Assembly: GCA_017458545.1 (NCBI GenBank)
Contig: JAFTBA010000148.1
Coordinates: 1-8,002 of the forward strand
Direction of reading: 5' to 3'
DNA length: 8,002 nt
Origin: Synergistaceae bacterium
Lineage (GTDB): Bacteria > Synergistota > Synergistia > Synergistales > Aminobacteriaceae
Shown here in pieces: positions 1 to 5,342 of this stretch. The notes beneath the pieces were generated by a model. It ran no database searches and was not told the DNA's origin. It saw only the letters and a list, made by a program, of their open reading frames with translations. Numbering within the stretch: position 1 is the stretch's first letter; each line of letters begins with the position of its first letter. Made by a program: the position numbers and the translations under genes.

Positions 1-52
1 ATAGAGGTGCAAAAGAAAGTCATTCAGAGCCCGTTCATGGCTGCCGGTAACA

Positions 53-67
53 GGCCCTTACAGGGCC
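53..67. repeat. Hairpin 1: 6-bp perfect inverted repeat, TAC loop
   Basis: The arms GGCCCT (53-58) and AGGGCC (62-67) are perfectly complementary around the loop TAC. No T-run follows, so it is not a typical intrinsic terminator by itself. It lies 6 bases upstream of a second hairpin with the same loop. Confidence 0.8.
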
Positions 68-73
68 GAGCAA

Positions 74-94
74 ACCACTGGCTACGCCAGTGGT
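74..94. repeat. Hairpin 2: 9-bp perfect inverted repeat, TAC loop
   Basis: The arms ACCACTGGC (74-82) and GCCAGTGGT (86-94) pair perfectly around the loop TAC. A TTTT follows at 100-103 after a short gap, so weak termination of something entering from the left is possible. A very stable short-loop hairpin beside another with the same loop also resembles the subterminal hairpins of IS200/IS605 elements. No transposase is visible in the window. Confidence 0.85.
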
Positions 95-145
95 GCTGAT
101 TTTCGGATATGCTAAGATTAATGCACGTTCCCAAAACAGGAGGTA

Positions 146-271
146 ATGAGTAAATTGTCAGAATATGATCCCCTGCTGACAATGTCAGCATTAAACATGG
201 CTATAGTATCGTTACACCGAATAACATCGTCAGGCGACAGGCTAAGGGAGATGACGGCGAGACGGCTTTAA
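146..271 (+). pseudogene. 41-codon frame, probable displaced 5' end of the ankyrin gene
   Basis: The frame starts ATG AGT AAA TTG and ends with a TAA at 269-271 that overlaps the next ATG (TAATG). A perfect AGGAGG at 139-144 lies only 2 bases before the ATG. The in-frame TTG at 155 has better spacing (10 bases) and may be the real start. The product begins MSKLSEYDPLLTMSALNMAI and looks helical; it loses protein-like character near its end. The ankyrin repeat in the neighbouring frame begins around 247, upstream of this stop, so the two frames overlap in just the way expected if one gene had lost or gained bases near 230-247. Translational coupling of two genuine small genes is the alternative. 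I do not recognise a function. Confidence 0.45.
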
Positions 272-474
272 TGTACGCAGCATTGACTATCTTCCGCACA
301 GGAGTTGTAGAACTCCTCCTGAAGTACGGGGCTGATGTCAACGCTGAGGACGATGAAGGCAAGACGGCTTTGGAATATGCAAGAGGACATGAAGAGAATG
401 CTGAAATTCTCCGAAAATACGGAGCAAAAGAAGAAAAAGGTTTCTTCAGTTCTCTGTTCTCTCTGTTCGATTAA
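271..474 (+). CDS. Ankyrin-repeat protein fragment
   Basis: The 67 residues carry ankyrin repeats, which act as protein-binding scaffolds. The sequence shows TALMYAA at the upstream boundary, then VVELLLKYGADVNAED (about residues 12-27), then a second repeat with GKTALEYA and AEILRKYGA (about 30-52). It ends in a charged linker and the hydrophobic tail FFSSLFSLFD. The in-frame codons before the ATG (247-270) also match the repeat consensus (GDDGETAL). The ATG therefore falls inside a repeat and is unlikely to be the ancestral start. It has no Shine-Dalgarno at proper spacing and could be reached only by coupling through the TAATG overlap. Two repeats are few for a stable ankyrin fold. This is most likely the 3' remnant of a longer gene; a functional mini-protein is possible but less likely. 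The partner is unknown. Confidence 0.6.
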   Translation: MYAALTIFRTGVVELLLKYGADVNAEDDEGKTALEYARGHEENAEILRKYGAKEEKGFFSSLFSLFD

Positions 475-497
475 GCTGCACAAAAAGCCGAATCAAA

Positions 498-523
498 AAT
501 CCCCCTGAACATACGGGGGGATT
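498..523. terminator. Bidirectional intrinsic terminator
   Basis: The arms AATCCCCC (498-505) and GGGGGATT (516-523) form an 8-bp stem with a 10-base loop. On the minus strand it is followed by a T-run (ATTTTTG); on the plus strand by ATTCTTTCC. It lies between the convergent ankyrin fragment and the alanyl-tRNA editing gene and can serve both, more strongly on the minus strand. The stem sequence is nearly the same as in the terminator at 5299-5328. Confidence 0.85.
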
Positions 524-540
524 CTTTCCTGCTCACGTTT

Positions 541-630
541 TTACTTCAGCAGTCCTATGTTTCTCATAACAACCTCAAATTTCTCGTGCTGTTCGTCCGT
601 AAAAGGCTGAGGAGTTTTTTTGTTACAACG
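541..630 (-). pseudogene. Short coding-like relic downstream of the AlaX gene
   Basis: Directly downstream of the AlaX stop, another minus-strand frame is open for 29 codons, from just after an in-frame TGA (633-631) to a TAA (543-541). Its product reads TPQPFTDEQHEKFEVV and then MRNIGLLK, which looks like the amphipathic helical C-terminus of a real protein rather than random sequence. The only ATG (567-565) lies near the end and no ribosome binding site is apparent. It overlaps the last bases of the AlaX gene and begins at an A7 run (621-615 on the minus strand). It may be a remnant of a lost gene. Chance cannot be excluded for so short a stretch. Confidence 0.3.
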
Positions 631-1828
631 TCAACGAGCCTTTCAGCTCATTAACGGCGGTATCGAGTGCGTCATTAAGGTGTTCGGAATTTTTCCCCCA
701 GCCCTGTGCGCTGAATGAGCTTCCTCCGCCTTTGCCGTCAAGAATCCCTATCGCTTTCCTGAACGCCGAACGTACATCAACGTCCTTATTAGCGCGGTCA
801 GTCCCGAACATAACGAAAACTCCTTCATCATTCACGCAAGACAGCAACGCAATTACCTTTTTGTTCTCGGTTATGAGCCTGAACAAATGTTTGATTTCGT
901 CCTGAGTCGATAACTTCATGATGTGCCTTACGATTTTGTAACCGCCTGAAATTTCAGCGTCATTCAACAGCGAATCGGCAAGAGGTTTAAGACAACGGAC
1001 GGTGAGGTGTTCGTTCTGAACTTTGAGGGTGTGTATCTGTGATTTGAGGACTGCTATTTTCTCGTTAATGCCCTCGTAACCGCAGACTAATTCAGTTTCT
1101 GCCTTTCTGACTTCGTGATAGAGCGACGCTAACCACCTGTAAGCAGCTTTTCCGCACCTGAGATAAATTCGTGAACCGCCCTTGTGATTCTCGACTGAGG
1201 TAATTTTCACGAGACCTGCCTGACCTGTTGATGAGACGTGAAGTCCGCAGCAGGGTACGTAATCGACTCCCTCAACCTTGACGATACGGACCGGAGGCAC
1301 TGCGTTTTCGGGGGGAAGTTTTCGCGCAAGCTCGCGGATTTCGGCCATGTCGGGGTAAACCACATCAACAGGAATGTCAGACCATATTGCCTGATTCGCA
1401 GCTGCTTCGGCTTCGAGGATAGCGTTTAAGCTGACTGGAATGTCAGTGTCAATCGAGACGTTATCGCCCTCGATTCTCATTCTCTGAGTGTGAACGTGAT
1501 GAAGATTCCATAAGCACCCTGCGAATAAATGTTCGCCTAAATGCTGCTGCATAAGTTCGAATCTTCTGTCCCAGTTTATGACTCCGTGAACGTCTGAGCC
1601 TTCAATCGGTGAGCTTGTGATGTGTATGATGTCATCGCCGTGTTCGCATACTTCGAGGATTTCAACGCCGTTGAGAGTGCCTGTGTCGAAAGGCTGACCT
1701 CCTCCGCTGGGGTAGAAGAGCGAACGGTCGAGGATGATGTGAAATTTGCCGTTGTGTTCGGACTGTGAGATTAATTTTGCGTCAAACTCTTTTGCGTAAA
1801 GGTCATCATAATATAATTTAGCGGTCAA
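623..1828 (-). CDS. Alanyl-tRNA editing protein, AlaX long type
   Basis: This is a free-standing tRNA proofreading enzyme that hydrolyses Ser-tRNA(Ala) (and Gly-tRNA(Ala)) in trans in the cytoplasm, the job done by the editing domain of alanyl-tRNA synthetase. The 401 residues show the family landmarks: YPSGGGQPFDTGTL (39-52); the first zinc motif HxxxH in MQQHLGEH (H96, H100); the second zinc motif CxxxH in CCGLH (C193, H197, replacing the usual CGGTH); and a C-terminal DHHA1-like domain with GKGGGSSFSAQGWGK near residues 360-377. A central helical stretch (about 235-285) links them. The length is normal for the long form. The start is TTG at 1828, because family similarity begins at the first residues and no ATG lies near; GGGAAGTGA upstream is a modest ribosome binding site. 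It is monocistronic, divergent from the coiled-coil operon and convergent with the ankyrin fragment. Confidence 0.93.
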   Translation of the reverse strand: MTAKLYYDDLYAKEFDAKLISQSEHNGKFHIILDRSLFYPSGGGQPFDTGTLNGVEILEVCEHGDDIIHITSSPIEGSDVHGVINWDRRFELMQQHLGEHLFAGCLWNLHHVHTQRMRIEGDNVSIDTDIPVSLNAILEAEAAANQAIWSDIPVDVVYPDMAEIRELARKLPPENAVPPVRIVKVEGVDYVPCCGLHVSSTGQAGLVKITSVENHKGGSRIYLRCGKAAYRWLASLYHEVRKAETELVCGYEGINEKIAVLKSQIHTLKVQNEHLTVRCLKPLADSLLNDAEISGGYKIVRHIMKLSTQDEIKHLFRLITENKKVIALLSCVNDEGVFVMFGTDRANKDVDVRSAFRKAIGILDGKGGGSSFSAQGWGKNSEHLNDALDTAVNELKGSLTL

Positions 1829-1831
1829 AAA

Positions 1832-1866
1832 AATTCACTTCCCGTTAAAATTTTTCGAGGTGAATT
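1832..1866. promoter_or_regulatory. Inverted repeat in the divergent intergenic region
   Basis: The arms AATTCAC (1832-1838) and GTGAATT (1860-1866) are perfectly complementary with 21 bases between them. The right arm touches the -10 box. The dyad could be an operator or a leader hairpin for the minus-strand gene. Seven-base arms in AT-rich DNA may also be chance. Confidence 0.3.
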
Positions 1867-1871
1867 ATAAT
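1845..1871 (+). promoter_or_regulatory. Predicted sigma-70 promoter for the coiled-coil/serC/serA operon
   Basis: A perfect TATAAT lies at 1866-1871. The -35 is weak: TTAAAA at 1845-1850, four of six matches with a short 15-base spacer. Transcription would start near 1878, leaving about 28 bases before the first ATG, so there is no room for a riboswitch or T-box. The -10 sits in the palindrome ATTATAAT, so a TATAAT also reads on the minus strand (1869-1864). Confidence 0.55.
1864..1869 (-). promoter_or_regulatory. Possible minus-strand -10 box for the AlaX gene
   Basis: Read on the minus strand, 1869-1864 is TATAAT, overlapping the plus-strand -10 by four bases. No good -35 is visible at the expected distance. 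If both are used, the two promoters would compete directly for polymerase. Confidence 0.35.
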
Positions 1872-1905
1872 ACACTTAATGAGACGTGAAAGGAGGAGTT
1901 AATTT

Positions 1906-2373
1906 ATGAACGCTGTACAGGAAGAAGAGTATGTAGCACTTCAGACACATGATGCACAGCTGTCAAGAATAGAGGCATTGATGGAACGCACTCTTGCCCG
2001 GCAGGAAGCTATAGCTAATGACGTTAATAGTATTAAGGGCGAAATCCGTGAAATGCGCGGAGAAATAAAAGCTCTAGATGCCAAAATTGACGGCGTAGAA
2101 AAGAGACTTGATGCCAAAATTGACGGTGTTGAGAAAAGGCTTGAGGCTAGGATTGACGGCGTAAAGCAGGAACTAAACACTAAGATTGACGGTGTTGAGA
2201 AAAGACTTGAGGATAAAATTGATGGTGTTATGGACGCTGTTGCCATTACGAACTCACGAATAGATGACATCAACAATAAAAAGTCAAACAATATAGCTTT
2301 GTGGGCTATTGCAACAGCCGTAGGCATATGCGCATTTCAGGCTATAGTTTCTTTGATTTCGTTGCTGAAGTAG
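1906..2373 (+). CDS. Small tail-anchored protein with 11-residue coiled-coil repeats (paralog 1)
   Basis: I do not recognise a named family. The 155 residues have three parts. A helical head (1-59) contains MNAVQEEEYV, RIEALMER and EIREMRGEIKAL. Residues 60-103 are four tandem 11-residue units such as KIDGVEKRLDA, with hydrophobic I, V and L spaced 3-4-4, the pattern of a hendecad coiled coil. After the linker AITNSRIDDINNKKSNN comes one hydrophobic segment (about 129-154) ending LLK. No signal peptide is seen, so a tail-anchored topology with the coiled coil in the cytoplasm is likely, probably as an oligomer. The start is clear: AGGAGG at 1891-1896, 9 bases before the ATG. It is the first gene of an operon, 23 bases ahead of its paralog and upstream of serC-serA. 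The layout (coiled-coil repeats plus C-terminal membrane segment) recalls Borrelia Bdr proteins, but that is architecture only. A link to serine synthesis is not evident from the sequence. Confidence 0.8.
   Translation: MNAVQEEEYVALQTHDAQLSRIEALMERTLARQEAIANDVNSIKGEIREMRGEIKALDAKIDGVEKRLDAKIDGVEKRLEARIDGVKQELNTKIDGVEKRLEDKIDGVMDAVAITNSRIDDINNKKSNNIALWAIATAVGICAFQAIVSLISLLK
2083..2214 (+). repeat. Four tandem 33-bp coding repeats
   Basis: Four units encode KIDGVEKRLDA, KIDGVEKRLEA, RIDGVKQELNT and KIDGVEKRLED, with a partial fifth (KIDGV) after them. The DNA units differ mostly at synonymous positions, for example GGC/GGT and GAA/GAG. The array is therefore not freshly expanded, or it is held by selection at the protein level. 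Confidence 0.9.
2278..2363 (+). repeat. 86-nt exact repeat, copy 1 (membrane-tail coding region)
   Basis: These 86 bases are identical, including synonymous positions, to 2892-2977 in the next gene. They encode the linker end and the membrane segment. The rest of the two genes is clearly more diverged. Confidence 0.9.
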
Positions 2374-2396
2374 AAAAATGAAAGGAGGAATTGATT

Positions 2397-2987
2397 ATGA
2401 ACGCTGTACAGGAAGAAGAGTATGTAACACTTCAGGTTCATGATATGCAGCTCGAAAGAATCGAGGCTTTAATGGAACGTAATATGGCTCGTCAGGAAGC
2501 TATTGCCAGTGATATTAAAGGCGAAATCCGGGAAATGCACGGAGAAATAAAAGCTCTCGATACCAAAATTGACGCTGTAAAACAGGAACTAAACACTAGG
2601 ATTGACGGTGTTGAGAAAAGGCTTGAGGCTAAGATTGACGGCGTAAAACAGGAACTAAACACTAAGATTGACGCTGTTGAGAGAAGGCTTGATGCTAAGA
2701 TCGACGGCGTAAAGCAGGAATTAAACACCAAAATTGACGGCGTAGAGAAGAGACTTGAGGCTAAGATTGACAGTGTCGAGAAAAGACTTGAGGATAAAAT
2801 TGATGCTGTAGAAAAGGGTCTCGAAAAGAAAGTTGACGGTGTTATGGACGCAATAGCTATAACCAATTCACGAATAGAGGACATCAACAACAAAAAGTCA
2901 AACAATATAGCTTTGTGGGCTATTGCAACAGCCGTAGGCATATGCGCATTTCAGGCTATAGTTTCTTTGATTTCGTTATTGAAATAG
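2397..2987 (+). CDS. Small tail-anchored protein with 11-residue coiled-coil repeats (paralog 2)
   Basis: This is a tandem paralog of the preceding gene with the same plan: a helical head beginning MNAVQEEEYV, a repeat array, the linker AITNSRIEDINNKKSNN and one C-terminal membrane segment (about 170-195). Of the 196 residues, 57-144 form eight 11-residue units, twice the number in paralog 1. Many alternate a VKQELNT type with a VEKRLEA type, giving a 22-residue higher-order period. The start is ATG at 2397, 8 bases after AGGAGG (2383-2388); an in-frame TTG at 2391 is too close to it. The ribosome binding site region resembles that of paralog 1, so the duplicated unit included it. serC follows 18 bases downstream with no terminator between, implying cotranscription. 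The function is unknown. The coiled coils of the two proteins could pair with each other or themselves, with the doubled array setting a longer rod. Confidence 0.8.
   Translation: MNAVQEEEYVTLQVHDMQLERIEALMERNMARQEAIASDIKGEIREMHGEIKALDTKIDAVKQELNTRIDGVEKRLEAKIDGVKQELNTKIDAVERRLDAKIDGVKQELNTKIDGVEKRLEAKIDSVEKRLEDKIDAVEKGLEKKVDGVMDAIAITNSRIEDINNKKSNNIALWAIATAVGICAFQAIVSLISLLK
2565..2828 (+). repeat. Eight tandem 33-bp coding repeats
   Basis: The units read KIDAVKQELNT, RIDGVEKRLEA, KIDGVKQELNT, KIDAVERRLDA, KIDGVKQELNT, KIDGVEKRLEA, KIDSVEKRLED and KIDAVEKGLEK, with a degenerate ninth (KVDGV). The first six show a 66-bp two-unit period, which suggests growth by duplication of pairs. Confidence 0.9.
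2892..2977 (+). repeat. 86-nt exact repeat, copy 2 (membrane-tail coding region)
   Basis: This is identical to 2278-2363. A single mismatch flanks it on the left (C for T) and divergence resumes on the right. It points to recent duplication of this part or gene conversion. Confidence 0.9.
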
Positions 2988-3005
2988 ACAGGAGGAAAAT
3001 AAATT

Positions 3006-4091
3006 TTGAGCAGAGTATTCAACTTCAGTGCAGGCCCGGCCGTCCTTCCTGAAGAAGTTTTAATGACGGCACAGAAAGAAATGTTAGAGTATGGGACTTC
3101 AGGCATGTCCGTAATGGAAATGAGCCACCGTTCAAAGGACTTCGAGGAAATCCTCTTCACCGCAGAAAATAATCTCCGTACCCTCATGAATATTCCCGAA
3201 AATTACAGGGTATTGTTCCTTCAGGGCGGAGGCTGCACTCAGTTCGCAATGATACCCATGAACTTAATGCACCACAAATCAGCTGACTACATCGTTACAG
3301 GCCAATGGTCAAAAAAAGCTGCTCAGGAAGCTAAAATCTTCGGCAACGTTCACGTCATAGCTACCTCTGAAGACAAAAATTATTCCTACGTTCCCGACCT
3401 CTCAAACCTCAGCGTTACTCCAGAATCGGATTACGTTTACATTTGCCAGAACGAGACAGTTCACGGCACAACAATAAGGCATTTGCCCGACACTAAAGGC
3501 AAACCCTTAGTTGCCGACATATCATCAATGTTCCTCAGTGAACCCCTTGATGTCAGCAAATACGGAGTAATTTGGGGAGGCGTTCAGAAAAACGTAGGCC
3601 CTGCAGGTGTAACTATCGTTATCATACGCGATGACTTAATCACTGATGACGTTCTGCCGTTCACACCTACTATGCTGAAATACAAAACACATTCAGAAAA
3701 CAAATCGCTCTATAATACTCCGCCCTGCTATAACATTTATATTTGCGGACTCGTCTTCAAATGGCTGCTTAAACTCGGAGGCACTGAGGCTATTCACAAA
3801 ATTAATCTGGAAAAAGCTAAACTCCTCTATGATTATCTTGACAGTTCAAAGATTTTTCACGGTACTGTCGAAAAGGAAGACCGTTCACTGATGAACGTAC
3901 CTTTTGTTACGGGTAATAAAGAACTTGACGCTGAATTTGTCGCTGAGGCTGAGAAAGCAGGTTTGCGTAACATTAAAGGTCATCGTTCTGTCGGCGGAAT
4001 GAGAGCCTCTATCTATAACGCTATGCCCGTTGAAGGCGTTAAAGCACTCGTTGAGTTCATGGAGTGTTTCGAGAGGAGACATACGAATTAG
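3006..4091 (+). CDS. serC: Phosphoserine aminotransferase
   Basis: This PLP enzyme converts 3-phosphohydroxypyruvate and glutamate to O-phosphoserine and 2-oxoglutarate, step two of serine synthesis. It may also serve pyridoxal phosphate synthesis, as SerC does in Escherichia coli. The 361 residues match the usual family length (about 360). Visible landmarks are FNFSAGPAVLP at the N-terminus; HR (41-42), expected to contact substrate; QGGGCTQF (73-80) for the cofactor phosphate; W101, expected to stack on the PLP ring; D171; and the Schiff-base lysine K195 in GGVQKNVGPAG. Near the C-terminus is GHRSVGGMRASIYNAMP (325-341). The start is TTG at 3006, 10 bases after AGGAGG (2990-2995), and the family's conserved N-terminus begins just there. 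serA follows after a single base, so the two are surely cotranscribed and probably translationally coupled. Confidence 0.97.
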   Translation: MSRVFNFSAGPAVLPEEVLMTAQKEMLEYGTSGMSVMEMSHRSKDFEEILFTAENNLRTLMNIPENYRVLFLQGGGCTQFAMIPMNLMHHKSADYIVTGQWSKKAAQEAKIFGNVHVIATSEDKNYSYVPDLSNLSVTPESDYVYICQNETVHGTTIRHLPDTKGKPLVADISSMFLSEPLDVSKYGVIWGGVQKNVGPAGVTIVIIRDDLITDDVLPFTPTMLKYKTHSENKSLYNTPPCYNIYICGLVFKWLLKLGGTEAIHKINLEKAKLLYDYLDSSKIFHGTVEKEDRSLMNVPFVTGNKELDAEFVAEAEKAGLRNIKGHRSVGGMRASIYNAMPVEGVKALVEFMECFERRHTN

Positions 4092-4092
4092 A

Positions 4093-5280
4093 ATGTCAGC
4101 ACCTAAGGAACGCAAAATTTTCTGTCTCAATAACATTTCACAGGCAGGACTAGGAAAATTCCGCAAAGGTTACAGCATAACTGAGAATATTGACGAGGCT
4201 GCAGGGATTCTCGTGAGGTCAGCTGACATGAAGGAAATGAATTTCCCCGAAGGTCTCAGGGCAATAGCCCGTGCCGGCGCAGGGGTCAACAATATACCTA
4301 TTGACCGCTGTTCGGAAAAAGGTATCGTTGTCTTCAACACTCCGGGCGCAAACGCTAACTCAGTCAAAGAATTAGTACTTGCAGGACTGCTCTTAGCATC
4401 AAGGGATATTTACGGTGGAATTAAGTGGGTTAAGGATAACGCAGGAGATTCGGACATAACTAAGCTGGCGGAGAAAGCAAAGAAGAATTTTTCAGGCCAT
4501 GAAATTAAAGGCAAGACACTGGGCATAATAGGGCTCGGAGCAATAGGAGTTCAGGTTGCTAACGCTGCCGTAAGTCTTGGAATGAATGTACTCGGTTACG
4601 ATCCTTATTTGTCAGTTAAATCAGCGTGGATGTTAAGCCCTATGGTTAAACACGCAGATACCCCCGAAGAAGTTTACGCAGTTTCGGATTTCATAACTAT
4701 ACATGTTCCTGCGATGGACTCGACTAAGCACATGATTAACGCCGATGCAATTTCGAGAATGAAAACGGGAATAAAGATAATGAATTTTGCGCGCGATGTA
4801 CTTGTTGATGAAGAGGCATTGAGGGAAGCACTTGCTGACGGGAGAGTAGGTGCTTACGTTTCTGACTTCCCTAATTCTGTGAGCGCGAACCTTCAGAATA
4901 CAATCGTACTTCCTCATTTGGGAGCGTCAACAGAAGAAGCTGAAGAAAATTGCGCAGTAATGGCAGCCGTACAGTTACAGGATTACCTAGACAACGGCAA
5001 CATAACTAACAGCGTTAATTTCCCAGAGACTAACGCAGGGACTTGCGGAGCTGAAGCGAGAGTCGCAATACTTCACAGGAATATACCTGCAATGCTTTCT
5101 GGGATAACGTCATTTTTCGGGAGCAGCGGACTCAATATTGAGAACCTCATCAACAGGGCAAAAGGGTCATATGCTTATACGCTTGTAGATATTTCGCACA
5201 AAATGCCCGATGATACTACGGAGAGATTAAGAGAGATTAACGGAGTATTGAGGGTTAGAAGAGTCAAAGAGAGAAGCTAG
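4093..5280 (+). CDS. serA: D-3-phosphoglycerate dehydrogenase
   Basis: This NAD-dependent enzyme oxidises 3-phosphoglycerate to 3-phosphohydroxypyruvate, the committed step of serine synthesis, feeding SerC. The 395 residues show an N-terminal substrate domain with RAGAGVNNIP (60-69), the Rossmann motif GLGAIG (147-152) with D170 for NAD ribose, catalytic R234 in NFARDVLVDEEAL and catalytic H275 in LPHLGAST. A C-terminal ACT domain (about 324-395) is where serine usually binds for feedback control. The segment before H275 reads SDFPNSVSANLQN and lacks the Glu-Pro of classical enzymes (E. coli E269); similar DFPN segments are, as I recall, typical of this short SerA class. ATG at 4093 is chosen because the frame upstream overlaps serC and does not look like SerA. 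AGGAG at 4074-4078 is 14 bases away, rather far, so coupling with serC is likely. Confidence 0.95.
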   Translation: MSAPKERKIFCLNNISQAGLGKFRKGYSITENIDEAAGILVRSADMKEMNFPEGLRAIARAGAGVNNIPIDRCSEKGIVVFNTPGANANSVKELVLAGLLLASRDIYGGIKWVKDNAGDSDITKLAEKAKKNFSGHEIKGKTLGIIGLGAIGVQVANAAVSLGMNVLGYDPYLSVKSAWMLSPMVKHADTPEEVYAVSDFITIHVPAMDSTKHMINADAISRMKTGIKIMNFARDVLVDEEALREALADGRVGAYVSDFPNSVSANLQNTIVLPHLGASTEEAEENCAVMAAVQLQDYLDNGNITNSVNFPETNAGTCGAEARVAILHRNIPAMLSGITSFFGSSGLNIENLINRAKGSYAYTLVDISHKMPDDTTERLREINGVLRVRRVKERS

Positions 5281-5298
5281 AGTGTGAACAGAAATTAA

Positions 5299-5338
5299 AT
5301 CCCCCTCACCAATAACGGCAAGGGGGATATAGTTTTTT
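5299..5338. terminator. Intrinsic terminator between serA and pgi
   Basis: The arms ATCCCCCT (5299-5306) and AGGGGGAT (5321-5328) enclose a 14-base loop, followed on the plus strand by ATAG and six Ts (5333-5338). It ends the coiled-coil/serC/serA operon. On the minus strand the stem is followed by TTTAATTT, so it may also stop pgi transcription less efficiently. The stem matches that of the terminator at 498-523. Confidence 0.9.
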
Positions 5339-5342
5339 CTTT

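Larger units (their letters stand above)
1..145. other. Gene-free left edge with two adjacent hairpins
   Basis: No convincing gene is seen here. Two perfect inverted repeats sit next to each other (53-67 and 74-94), both with a TAC loop. Short open stretches enter from the left edge. One reads to a TAA at 48-50 and ends in residues KESHSEPVHGCR, directly before the first hairpin; another stays open to a TGA at 97-99. Either could be the tail of a gene lying outside the window, but 16 and 32 codons are too few to decide. A gene tail followed at once by hairpins would fit the right end of an IS200/IS605-type element. That is inference only. An AGGAGG at 139-144 belongs to the next reading frame. 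Confidence 0.5.

Noticed and set aside
300..317. 7-bp hairpin AGGAGTT/AACTCCT inside the ankyrin frame
   Set aside because: It lies in well-conserved ankyrin codons (VVELLL), has no T-run and is probably a by-product of codon choice.
1872..1905. Serine T-box or riboswitch in front of the operon
   Set aside because: Only about 28 bases separate the predicted transcription start from the first ATG, too short for a T-box.
2391..2396. TTG at 2391 as the start of the second coiled-coil gene
   Set aside because: It is only 2 bases from the Shine-Dalgarno. ATG at 2397 has 8-base spacing and matches the start of the paralog.
2083..2828. 33-bp tandem repeats as a CRISPR array
   Set aside because: The units are directly joined without spacers, stay in frame and encode a coiled coil.
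1941..2941. Long minus-strand open frames opposite the coiled-coil genes (1941-2327 and 2492-2941), rich in SILASSLFSTP-type repeats
   Set aside because: They are the antisense of the 33-bp repeats, which happen to lack stops in that frame. No ribosome binding site is seen, and the plus-strand genes have clear starts and protein logic.
4030..4092. Longer serA start at 4030 inside serC
   Set aside because: The extra 21 residues overlap serC coding sequence and do not look like the SerA N-terminus, which begins after 4093.
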